Assembly (NCBI GenBank): GCA_017854535.1 | Contig: JAFMHL010000032.1 | Span: 1 to 49,631 of the forward strand | Origin: Nitratireductor sp. | GTDB taxonomy: Bacteria; Pseudomonadota; Alphaproteobacteria; Rhizobiales; Rhizobiaceae | Length of the DNA stretch: 49,631 nt | Reading direction: 5' to 3' | Part shown: positions 8,252 to 15,522 of the stretch, in pieces | Layout of the letters: each line of letters opens with the position of its first letter | How positions within the stretch are numbered: position 1 is the first letter of the stretch | Notes under the pieces: generated by a model | Told to the model about the DNA's origin: nothing | Database searches by the model: none | Seen by the model: only the letters and a program-made list of their open reading frames with translations | Program-made: the position numbers and the translations under genes

Positions 8252-9094
8252 ATGCGTTTTGAAGGCACCAAATCCTATGTTGCGGCAGATGACCTGACCA
8301 TCGCCGTGAACGCTTCTATTGCATTGGAGCGTCCGCTATTGGTCAAGGGAGAACCTGGCACGGGTAAAACCGAGCTGGCCAAACAGGTATCGGATAGTCT
8401 TGGGCTTCGCTTCATCGAATGGAATGTCAAATCCACCACCAAGGCCCAACAGGGCTTATACGAATATGATGCGGTATCTCGCTTGCGGGACAGCCAATTG
8501 GGCGATGAACGGGTTAATGATGTAAAAAACTACATCCGTAAAGGAAAGCTATGGGAAGCGTTTGAAGCCGATGAAAAAGTTGTTCTGCTTATCGATGAGA
8601 TCGACAAAGCTGACATCGAATTTCCTAACGATCTTTTACAAGAACTCGATAAAATGGAGTTCCATGTTTATGAAACCAATGAGACGATCAAAGCCAAGCA
8701 ACGGCCGATTGTGATCATCACCTCCAACAATGAAAAAGAATTGCCAGACGCATTTTTGCGCAGATGCTTTTTCCATTATATCCGCTTTCCAGAAGCCGAT
8801 ATTCTTCAACAGATTGTCGATGTTCATTATCCGGGCATCAAAAAGAAACTGGTTCAGGAAGCGCTTAGCCAGTTCTATGAGATTAGGGAAACTCCTGGAT
8901 TGAAGAAGAAACCTTCAACGTCAGAAGCCTTGGACTGGATCCGCCTGCTGGTTTCCGAAGATGTCGATCCTGCTGATCTTCGCGGCGATGCCAAGAATGC
9001 GCTTCCGCGTTTGCATGGCGCTTTACTCAAGAATGAGCAGGATGTTCATTTGTTTGAACGGTTAGCATTTTTGGCGCGTCAAAGGGGGAATTGA
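8252..9094 (+). CDS. MoxR-family AAA+ ATPase
   Basis: This 280-residue protein is a MoxR-type AAA+ ATPase, a chaperone-like family that works with von Willebrand A proteins in assembling metal- or cofactor-containing enzymes. Walker A is GEPGTGKT (residues 33-40), Walker B is VLLIDEIDKAD (about 111-121), and sensor 1 is VIITSNNEKELPDAFLRRC. GGAG stands six bases before ATG 8252. Its usual partner, a CoxE-like VWA protein, is encoded at 10241 on the same strand, but the riboswitch and metA lie between them. Client protein is unknown; the aa3 oxidase cluster is 30 kb away in the window, so no direct link should be assumed. Confidence 0.92.
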   Translation: MRFEGTKSYVAADDLTIAVNASIALERPLLVKGEPGTGKTELAKQVSDSLGLRFIEWNVKSTTKAQQGLYEYDAVSRLRDSQLGDERVNDVKNYIRKGKLWEAFEADEKVVLLIDEIDKADIEFPNDLLQELDKMEFHVYETNETIKAKQRPIVIITSNNEKELPDAFLRRCFFHYIRFPEADILQQIVDVHYPGIKKKLVQEALSQFYEIRETPGLKKKPSTSEALDWIRLLVSEDVDPADLRGDAKNALPRLHGALLKNEQDVHLFERLAFLARQRGN

Positions 9095-9124
9095 CCGCGC
9101 TATTGGAAATAAAGTAGGATTGGT

Positions 9125-9190
9125 CTGTGGTGATTTGCCTATCTGAAAAGATAGCCGGCTTGCAGCCACGTTAAATAAGTCGCTAAAAGG
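9125..9190 (+). promoter_or_regulatory. SAM-II (metA-type) riboswitch aptamer
   Basis: The stretch carries the conserved blocks of the alphaproteobacterial SAM-II aptamer: GTGGTGATTTG (9127-9137), GGCTTGCAGCCACG (9157-9170), TTAAATAA and GTCGCTAAA (9179-9187). P1 forms from GTGG 9127-9130 and CCAC 9166-9169. The variable insertion forms a 6-bp hairpin with a GAAA loop (9139-9154). The element binds S-adenosylmethionine in known examples and represses methionine synthesis. It sits directly upstream of metA, with a terminator between them. Confidence 0.92.
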
Positions 9191-9213
9191 GCCGCCTGTT
9201 CATTCAGGCATGG

Positions 9214-9243
9214 AACCGGCAGCGATGGCATGCCGGTTTTTTT
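9214..9243 (+). terminator. Intrinsic terminator, probable expression platform of the SAM-II riboswitch
   Basis: The 8-bp stem AACCGGCA (9214-9221) / TGCCGGTT (9231-9238) is followed by a seven-T run (9237-9243). It ends 24 bases before the metA ATG. A second small hairpin (GCCTG 9194-9198 / CAGGC 9205-9209) lies between it and the aptamer. GCCGG at 9154-9158 in the aptamer could pair with CCGGC 9216-9220, giving a candidate antiterminator when no ligand is bound; this pairing is inference. Confidence 0.85.
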
Positions 9244-9267
9244 GTGTCCATATATTTGAGTAAAGCC

Positions 9268-10185
9268 ATGCCAATACGTATTCCTGATAAACTCCCTGCC
9301 CGCGACACGCTGATCAAAGAAGGCGTGATGGTGATGGATGAAACCATCGCTACACGACAGGATATTCGCCCGATGCGCATTGGCTTGCTTAATCTAATGC
9401 CCAACAAAATTCGCACCGAAACACAGATAGCGCGACTGCTTGGCTCTTCGCCCTTGCAGGTTGAGCTGACACTCGTGCGAATTGGTGGCCATACGGCCAA
9501 AAACACTTCTGAAGAACATCTGATTGATTTTTATAATACCTGGGATGAGATCAAGGACCAGAAGTTTGACGGTTTTATCGTTACTGGTGCACCGATTGAG
9601 ACGCTTGAATTTGAAGAAGTGACTTACTGGGATGAATTGCAAAAAATTCTGGATTGGACAAAAACCCATGTCCATTCGAGTTTTTTCATTTGCTGGGGCG
9701 CTATGGCTGCCATCAACCATTTTCATCAAGTGCCAAAATATACGTTGGAAAAGAAAGCTTTTGGCGTTTATCGCCATCGCAATCTGGTGCCCTCCTCGCC
9801 CTATCTTGCAGGTTTTTCTGACGATTTCTCCATTCCTGTTTCTCGATGGACGGAAATGCGTTCTGCAGATATAAAGCCTGTGGAAGGATTAGATCTACTC
9901 ATGGAATCAGATGTAACCGGCCCCTGCCTGATCTCAGAAGAAGAAGGGAACAGGCTCTATATTTTCAACCATATTGAATATGACTCTACCTCACTCAAGG
10001 AAGAATATGACCGTGATGTGAGCACCAATGTTCCTATCGATGTGCCGCATAATTATTATCCAGCAGACAATCCCGCCATGCCTCCGCAAAACCGTTGGCG
10101 CTCCCATGCCCATTTGCTTTTTGGCAACTGGGTCAACCGGATGTACCAGACTACGCCTTATAACTTGGATGAGATTGGGAATTGA
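9268..10185 (+). CDS. metA: Homoserine O-acyltransferase MetA, predicted acetyl-CoA-specific
   Basis: This 305-residue enzyme acylates L-homoserine in the first dedicated step of methionine synthesis. Numbering matches the E. coli protein exactly: catalytic Cys142 ([10 protein letters not shown]), His235 and Glu237 (FNHIEYD). Residue 111 is glutamate ([10 protein letters not shown]); in this family Glu111 goes with acetyl-CoA use and Gly111 with succinyl-CoA, so an O-acetylhomoserine product is predicted even though the name often given is succinyltransferase. The start is placed at ATG 9268 ([10 protein letters not shown], the usual family N-terminus) rather than GTG 9244, which overlaps the terminator. 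Transcription should be repressed by SAM through the upstream riboswitch. Confidence 0.95.
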   Translation: MPIRIPDKLPARDTLIKEGVMVMDETIATRQDIRPMRIGLLNLMPNKIRTETQIARLLGSSPLQVELTLVRIGGHTAKNTSEEHLIDFYNTWDEIKDQKFDGFIVTGAPIETLEFEEVTYWDELQKILDWTKTHVHSSFFICWGAMAAINHFHQVPKYTLEKKAFGVYRHRNLVPSSPYLAGFSDDFSIPVSRWTEMRSADIKPVEGLDLLMESDVTGPCLISEEEGNRLYIFNHIEYDSTSLKEEYDRDVSTNVPIDVPHNYYPADNPAMPPQNRWRSHAHLLFGNWVNRMYQTTPYNLDEIGN

Positions 10186-10240
10186 GTATCTCGGTTCAAA
10201 AACCATTGCCCTTTAATGCGGAAAACGATTAAATAGTTTT

Positions 10241-11425
10241 ATGTTCATTCCTTTCTTTCTCCAACTTAAAGCCGCAAAAATTCCTGTATCTCTTCGGGAA
10301 TATCTAACCTTGCTTGAAGGCATGGAAAAAGGTCTGGTGACCTATGATGTTGAGGGGTTTTATTTTCTCGCGCGCGCATCCCTGGTAAAGGATGAGCGCA
10401 ATCTTGATCGCTTTGACCGCGTATTCTCCGAAGTCTTTAAAGGACTTGAGGCCATATCTGGTGCAGATGGTATTGACCAAGTCGATTTGCCAGAAGAGTG
10501 GCTAAAAAAGCTCGCGGAGAAAAACTTATCTGACGAAGACAAGAAAATGATTGAGGCCATGGGCGGATTCGAAAAGCTTATGGAAACACTTCGTGAACGC
10601 TTGAAAGAACAGCATAAACGCCATCAGGGCGGCTCCAAGATGATCGGTACCGCAGGCACTTCGCCCTTTGGCGCTTATGGCTATAATCCCGAAGGGGTTC
10701 GCATTGGACAGCACGAATCGCGCCATCGCAAAGCGGTCAAGGTGTGGGATCAGCGCAATTTCAAAAACCTAGATGACAATGTTGAATTGGGAACCCGCAA
10801 CATCAAAGTTGCCCTTAAACGCTTGCGTCGCTGGGTTCGCGAAGGTGCCCATGAAGAGTTGGATTTAAACGGAACGATCAAAGCTACCGCAGAGCATGGC
10901 TATCTCGATGTGAAGACGCGCCCAGAGCGCCGAAACTCCGTTAAAGTCCTCTTGTTTCTTGATATTGGTGGATCGATGGATGATCACGTCAAGGTCGTTG
11001 AAGAGTTGTTTTCTGCTGCACGCACAGAATTAAAACATCTGGAATATTTCTATTTCCATAACTGCCTTTATGAGGGCGTTTGGAAAGATAACAACAGACG
11101 ACATTCTGAAGTTATCCCAACCTTTGATGTGCTTCACAAATATGGTCCTGATTACAAAATCATCTTTGTGGGTGATGCCGCCATGAGCCCATATGAAATT
11201 TTTTATCGGGGGGGATCGGTTGAACACTGGAATGAGGAGCCGGGCGAGGTATGGTTGCGGCGTGTGGTTGATCAATGGCGGAATGCTGTTTGGATCAATC
11301 CGGTTCAGGAACGCTCATGGAACTATACACAATCGACCCAGATGATCCAAAAATTATTCGGCGGACGGATGTTCCCATTGAGCCTTTCAGGCCTTGATGG
11401 AGCCATGAAAGAACTGTCCCACTAA
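10241..11425 (+). CDS. CoxE-like von Willebrand factor A domain protein
   Basis: This 394-residue protein belongs to the CoxE-like/COG3552-COG3825 group of VWA proteins that partner MoxR ATPases. The N-terminal region (FIPFFLQLKAAKIPVSLREY) is typical of the group. The VWA domain starts near residue 230 with VLLFLDIGGSMDDHV. The metal-ion site is DxGGS rather than the usual DxSxS; as far as I recall this variation is normal here, so I do not read it as damage. It lies on the same strand as the MoxR gene but metA separates them, and no good Shine-Dalgarno sequence is seen before ATG 10241. A strong terminator follows. Confidence 0.87.
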   Translation: MFIPFFLQLKAAKIPVSLREYLTLLEGMEKGLVTYDVEGFYFLARASLVKDERNLDRFDRVFSEVFKGLEAISGADGIDQVDLPEEWLKKLAEKNLSDEDKKMIEAMGGFEKLMETLRERLKEQHKRHQGGSKMIGTAGTSPFGAYGYNPEGVRIGQHESRHRKAVKVWDQRNFKNLDDNVELGTRNIKVALKRLRRWVREGAHEELDLNGTIKATAEHGYLDVKTRPERRNSVKVLLFLDIGGSMDDHVKVVEELFSAARTELKHLEYFYFHNCLYEGVWKDNNRRHSEVIPTFDVLHKYGPDYKIIFVGDAAMSPYEIFYRGGSVEHWNEEPGEVWLRRVVDQWRNAVWINPVQERSWNYTQSTQMIQKLFGGRMFPLSLSGLDGAMKELSH

Positions 11426-11446
11426 TTTTCGAATTCAAACCGTAAA

Positions 11447-11480
11447 AAAGCCCGGCTAAGCGAAATGCTTGCCGGGCTTT
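11447..11480. terminator. Bidirectional intrinsic terminator between the VWA gene and bioY
   Basis: A long stem pairs AAAGCCCGGC (11447-11456) with GCCGGGCTTT (11471-11480), extended inside by AAGC/GCTT around a GAAAT loop with one bulged base. A-tract and T-tract on either side let it stop transcription of both convergent genes (11425 plus, 11500 minus). Confidence 0.9.
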
Positions 11481-11499
11481 AATGTGTATTTAACACAGA

Positions 11500-12099
11500 T
11501 TACTTTTGAAGCAGTTTAGCCATTGCTGGGACGGCAAGAGCGGCAACGGCAATCTTGACCAGATCGGCCAGGAAATATTGGTTAACAACACCATAGGCAA
11601 CGCCTGCGCCCAAAGTTGTTCCAGTCTTGGCTGATACAAACATGAAACCAAGCCAGATAAAGCCAAGCGCAAAGCAAAGTACATCTGCAAACAACATCGT
11701 TCCAAAGAGCTTTGCAGGGTTTTTAGCCCAGCCCTTGTCAGCTGCGTATCCAACGATGGCTGCAATTACTACAAAACCCAAAAGGAAGCCTGCTGTTGGA
11801 CCAGCGAAATAGGCAGGACCAGCAATTGGTCCGGCGAAAACTGGGGCGCCAGCAAAGCCTGCAGCCAAATAAGCCAGAATTGTTGCTACACCCATACGTG
11901 AACCATAAGCCGCGGCAACGCCCATCACAGCCAATGTTTGAAGTGTCATTGGGACAGGCCAAAAGGGTACTTGTATCTTTGCTGATACGGCCAATAGAGC
12001 GACACCGAAAACAACCCATAGGGCATAATGGATAGCTTTTCCTTTGGTGTTGCTAAAGACGCTTGGCGCCAACGCGAGAGAGTTGTTCATAGAGTTCAT
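11500..12099 (-). CDS. bioY: Biotin transporter BioY
   Basis: This 199-residue inner-membrane protein is the substrate-binding S component for biotin uptake. It has about six hydrophobic segments and the family signature around residues 40-60 (KIQVPFWPVPMTLQTLAVMG), with a small-residue-rich motif AGFAGAPVFAGPIAGPAYF at about 80-98. BioY can act alone or with the BioM/BioN energising module; neither partner is next to it. AAGGA stands eight bases before ATG 12099. I looked for a BioR-type operator (TTATMKATAA) upstream and did not see one. Confidence 0.95.
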   Translation of the reverse strand: MNSMNNSLALAPSVFSNTKGKAIHYALWVVFGVALLAVSAKIQVPFWPVPMTLQTLAVMGVAAAYGSRMGVATILAYLAAGFAGAPVFAGPIAGPAYFAGPTAGFLLGFVVIAAIVGYAADKGWAKNPAKLFGTMLFADVLCFALGFIWLGFMFVSAKTGTTLGAGVAYGVVNQYFLADLVKIAVAALAVPAMAKLLQK

Positions 12100-12233
12100 T
12101 TTCTTTTCCTTAAGGAGTGGAACAGCTTAAACACTGATACTAATGACCTCTTTTATCCGGTTTTGGGTTTGCCAATCAAGCTAAACCGTGCAGACTATGG
12201 TGGAAACATTAACGAATTTTTTAAGTCATTTTG

Positions 12234-13160
12234 ATGCAAACTATCCCATTTAAAGCAGAGTTTGAACCTCGTCATGGGGAGGCTGTCGATTTAGGCAATG
12301 ATATCATTCGCATCACTGCGCCAAACTCAGGCCCTTTCACTTTTCACGGTACCAATACATATATAGTTGGAAAAAAAGAAGTGGCGGTGATTGATCCCGG
12401 TCCTGAAGACGGCAGTGACCATTTCAAATCTCTGATAAAAGCAATCAAAGGCAAAACCGTCAGTCATATTTTGGTGACTCATACGCATGTTGACCACTCG
12501 CCGTTGACCCGACGTTTAGCAAAAGAAACCGGAGCACCTGTTTTTGCTGAGGGGCCACATCGCGCAGCGCGTGAACTGCATCTTGGTGAGATTAACGCTC
12601 TTGATGCATCAGGCGACAAAGACTTTGAACCGGATCATATTATTGCTCATGGCGAAGAAATCAAAGGAAATGGCTTTGCTTTTGAAGCCGTGTTCACACC
12701 GGGCCATACGGCAAACCATATGGCTTTTGCCTTGAAAGGCACTAATAAACTGTTTTCCGGTGATCATGTGATGGCATGGGCTACCTCCATTGTCGCGCCG
12801 CCCGATGGTAATATGGTTCAGTATATGAATTCCCTTGAGACATTACTGGCTCGCGATGAAACCAGTTATCTTCCTGGACATGGCGGACAATTGGATAAAG
12901 CTAAAGAGTTTGTGCGCGCTCTTCGCACCCACAGAAAAATGCGCGAGGCAGCTATTCTTCAGCGCATTCAAAAAGGTGATCGGACCATTGGTGAAATTGT
13001 AGCAGTTATCTACAAGGAGACTGACAAACGATTGCATGGTGCGGCTGCGCTTTCCGTTTTTGCCCATATGGAAGATCTTATTGAGAAGCGGATGGTTGGA
13101 AGTGACGAAACGCCTAGTTTGACCAGCAGTTATTTTCCCTTGGAAGCGCAAAAAATTTGA
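12234..13160 (+). CDS. Metallo-beta-lactamase-fold hydrolase, LACTB2-like
   Basis: This 308-residue hydrolase carries the metal-binding motif THTHVDHS (HxHxDH) at about residues 82-89, the distal ligands in TPGHTANH and the Asp in FSGDHVM. The C-terminal 70-80 residues (LRTHRKMREAAILQRIQKG onward) resemble the winged-helix tail of LACTB2-like proteins, some of which are nucleases, while others were named hydroxyacylglutathione hydrolase-like. The substrate is therefore open. ATG 12234 is preferred over the TTG one codon before. It is divergent from bioY with a 134-base shared upstream region. Confidence 0.88.
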   Translation: MQTIPFKAEFEPRHGEAVDLGNDIIRITAPNSGPFTFHGTNTYIVGKKEVAVIDPGPEDGSDHFKSLIKAIKGKTVSHILVTHTHVDHSPLTRRLAKETGAPVFAEGPHRAARELHLGEINALDASGDKDFEPDHIIAHGEEIKGNGFAFEAVFTPGHTANHMAFALKGTNKLFSGDHVMAWATSIVAPPDGNMVQYMNSLETLLARDETSYLPGHGGQLDKAKEFVRALRTHRKMREAAILQRIQKGDRTIGEIVAVIYKETDKRLHGAAALSVFAHMEDLIEKRMVGSDETPSLTSSYFPLEAQKI

Positions 13161-13286
13161 AAACACAAATTTGTTAGTTTTTGTTGATTAGCGCAAAAGC
13201 GGATCTTGTGAGAGACTGACGACAAAACGAAACCTTTTTTCGACGTTATGCGTATACTAGACAATGAATAATTCGGGAGACTAACA

Positions 13287-13871
13287 ATGCATATGACCTT
13301 CAAAACATTGAAACAGACGGTTTTGGCATTCGCCATTTCGCTGGCGCTTCCGGGAATGGCATATTCTGCTGGTGGCGGAACAACAACACCTGTGGCCAAG
13401 CCATCACCTGAAATGCTCTGCATGAGACAAGGTAAAGTCTACAACAAAAAAACAAAAAAATGCGAAGACAAAAAGGCCAGCCTCGATCAAGAGAGCATTT
13501 TTGAAAGCGGCCGTGAATACGCAAATGCTGGACAATATGAAGAAGCTTTGTCGATTTTTGCACTTGCGCCTGACCAGCTTGACGCTCGCATTTTGAACAT
13601 GAAGGGCTTTTCGCACCGCAAACTCGGCCAGATCGAAAAGGGCATGGCCTTTTATAAGCACTCCATCGCCGTGGACCCAACCTACACATTGGTTCGTGAA
13701 TATTACGGTGAAGCATTGTTGCAGATCGGTGATGTGGCTGCAGCACAGAACCAATTGAATACGATCAAGGATATTTGCCAATCAGATAATTGCGAACCTT
13801 ATCAGCAGCTGTTTGCGGCAATTTCTAATTACCAAACGGGAAACCAGAACCAGCCAGTTGCCAGGTGGTAA
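13287..13871 (+). CDS. Secreted tetratricopeptide-repeat protein of unknown role
   Basis: This 194-residue protein has a signal peptide (hydrophobic stretch about residues 10-26, cleavage near AYSA), a low-complexity linker, a cysteine pair within CMRQGKVYNKKTKKCEDKK (residues 48-66), and at least two TPR-like helices pairs between residues 73 and 170 (YANAGQYEEALSIF; NMKGFSHRKLGQIEKGMAFY; REYYGEALLQIGDVAAAQNQ). It is likely periplasmic and a protein-interaction module. GGGAG stands seven bases before ATG 13287. It forms its own unit, ended by a strong terminator. Confidence 0.82.
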   Translation: MHMTFKTLKQTVLAFAISLALPGMAYSAGGGTTTPVAKPSPEMLCMRQGKVYNKKTKKCEDKKASLDQESIFESGREYANAGQYEEALSIFALAPDQLDARILNMKGFSHRKLGQIEKGMAFYKHSIAVDPTYTLVREYYGEALLQIGDVAAAQNQLNTIKDICQSDNCEPYQQLFAAISNYQTGNQNQPVARW

Positions 13872-13910
13872 TATCGCTGGTTTACCAATTGATCTTCTGA
13901 ATTAAGATTA

Positions 13911-13932
13911 GGGCGCTTTTGGCGCCCTTTTT
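13911..13932 (+). terminator. Intrinsic terminator after the TPR gene
   Basis: GGGCGC (13911-13916) pairs with GCGCCC (13922-13927) around a TTTTG loop and is followed by TTTTT. It ends 40 bases after the TPR stop and lies next to the convergent DUF1499 gene. Confidence 0.88.
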
Positions 13933-13960
13933 GCTATCTCAATCTTAGCCCAAAGGGCTG

Positions 13961-14821
13961 TTAGATTTCCCCGGCAAGTCCAGCTAAGGATAGATCCAAG
14001 GCATCTAGAAACTGGGAGATGTTTTTTGCGTTGGTTCCAAAGTCATGCTTTCCCCAAAAGCTGGCTGAGCGCATGTCCACCAAGGTTGTGTTATCACTCG
14101 ATGACAAACGAATGACTTGATAGGAAGGCAGTTTCATCAAGAATGATTTTGCTTCTGTTTGGATGATCATATCCTCAAGCACTTCATTGGGATTGGTTTC
14201 AGGTTCAACAGCTCCCGCAAGTTCTTCTTCACTTCCCTCTGGTTTTTCTGTCTCAACCTCAATAACAGGCAGGTTTTTGCTGGTTGTTACTTTCCAATCC
14301 CATTGTTGTAAAATCGCCAAGGCACTGGAGGCAACACGCTCTTGAGGTGCATTGTAACGGCGGGAAACCAATTCTGGATAAAACGACACGATTTGGCGAG
14401 CGCTCAAATCATCAAATTCAGTTTTTGGCTCATCAACTTTGTCTGCGCCAACAGGTGACAGATAGACAGGCGGTGAAAGCACATCCGTTGTAACATCACT
14501 AAGCTGAGGATATTGAAGCGCGTTAGAAAGCTGAATACCAAAAGGGATCAACAGCAAAACGGAAAGCACTATTCCGTTTACGGTCGCTCTGCCGCCTTGG
14601 TATCCTTTTTCCCAAAGATCAATGGATGCGCGCAGCCCGAAAACAAGGCTTGCAAGAAGGATGGAAATACCGAAAGCTATTAACCAGAAAGCCTGAGGCG
14701 TAGTTATACTCGCGCTACGATGCATAAAAATCGTGAGAATGAAGAATGGAACCGCAATAACGGCTAAACGCAAGCACCAGATGGCAGCTTTCGATTTTCT
14801 TCTTTCATAAAAGCCCGCCAA
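13961..14821 (-). CDS. DUF1499-domain membrane protein
   Basis: This 286-residue protein has three probable membrane segments in the first 100 residues (about 14-31, 43-61, 81-100) followed by a DUF1499 domain. Family marks are QLSDVTTDVLSPPVY near residue 105 and the C-terminal VDMRSASFWGKHDFGTNAKN. An acidic insertion (ETEKPEGSEEELAGAVEPET) interrupts the domain at about residues 190-209. The function of DUF1499 is not established; in bacteria it is membrane-attached and stress-related roles have been suggested. The start codon is TTG at 14821, supported by GGAG seven bases before it. It stands alone. Confidence 0.8.
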   Translation of the reverse strand: MAGFYERRKSKAAIWCLRLAVIAVPFFILTIFMHRSASITTPQAFWLIAFGISILLASLVFGLRASIDLWEKGYQGGRATVNGIVLSVLLLIPFGIQLSNALQYPQLSDVTTDVLSPPVYLSPVGADKVDEPKTEFDDLSARQIVSFYPELVSRRYNAPQERVASSALAILQQWDWKVTTSKNLPVIEVETEKPEGSEEELAGAVEPETNPNEVLEDMIIQTEAKSFLMKLPSYQVIRLSSSDNTTLVDMRSASFWGKHDFGTNAKNISQFLDALDLSLAGLAGEI

Positions 14822-15106
14822 TTCGGCACTCCTTTTTCAAACCGCAATGGCAGCCATTATTAGTGATTGCGAAATAAACCAATTTCAAAACAGATCAGTA
14901 ACCCAGTTTATATACAGGCTTTGTTGGAAAACCAATGCGGATGGTTTTGTGAATCATATTTTTATCCAACTCTCTATTCCTTAGCGCTGGCTTAATCTCA
15001 CATCTCAATGTTTCAAGACGAAAACATTTGTGAAGTATTCGCCGCTTTTTAAACGCAAACTCGCCATGTCTTTTTGTTCATCTAACTCGAAACAATGGAG
15101 GCGACC

Positions 15107-15499
15107 ATGACTGTCCACACAAGAGACATTTCTTCTGCTCAAGGCCAATTGCCCGAGCAAATAGTGAACCTGACATCCAATACTCCGATGACCGGAAGAT
15201 CAGAATTGCCCAACTCACTTTCTGATATCGAACAGTTATTGGGATTTGAAGTTTCTGAATGCCGCTTTCTCTTTAAATTCCCAGCTATACTGATTGGCGA
15301 AGAAGCAAATGGAGCAGCGGCCATCTTATGCCGTGACAAGGACGGCATGCGCCTTGTCTTTTTGGTTTTGAACCAAGAAGGAACCGAGATCAATGTTTTT
15401 GAAGAAGCAGACGTATCCCAACAATTGGCAAACTTCACATGGTCATTCGCCAATATCCTGTCCGTGATGCCAACATGCGAAAGCCTAACATCTCAATAA
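15107..15499 (+). CDS. Hypothetical protein, 130 residues
   Basis: I do not recognise this family. The product is acidic to neutral, has no signal peptide or membrane segment, and a compact alternating pattern from about residue 40 onward (CRFLFKFPAILIGEEANGAA, then RLVFLVLNQEGTEINVFEEA), consistent with a small alpha/beta domain. GGAGG lies directly upstream at ATG 15107, so this start is chosen over ATG 15095, which overlaps the Shine-Dalgarno sequence. Codon use resembles neighbours, supporting a real gene. It is convergent with ppdK, whose stop is 24 bases away. Confidence 0.7.
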   Translation: MTVHTRDISSAQGQLPEQIVNLTSNTPMTGRSELPNSLSDIEQLLGFEVSECRFLFKFPAILIGEEANGAAAILCRDKDGMRLVFLVLNQEGTEINVFEEADVSQQLANFTWSFANILSVMPTCESLTSQ

Positions 15500-15522
15500 C
15501 ATTAAATAGGCGTTGAGACGTT

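Noticed and set aside
10950-11000. Apparent loss of the metal-site serine (DIGGS instead of DxSxS) in the VWA protein
   Set aside because: I recall the DIGGS form as normal for this CoxE-like group, so it is not evidence of inactivation.
11450-11480. Inverted repeats considered as insertion-element ends
   Set aside because: Each strong inverted repeat in the window is a short hairpin beside a gene end; no transposase gene or target duplications accompany them.
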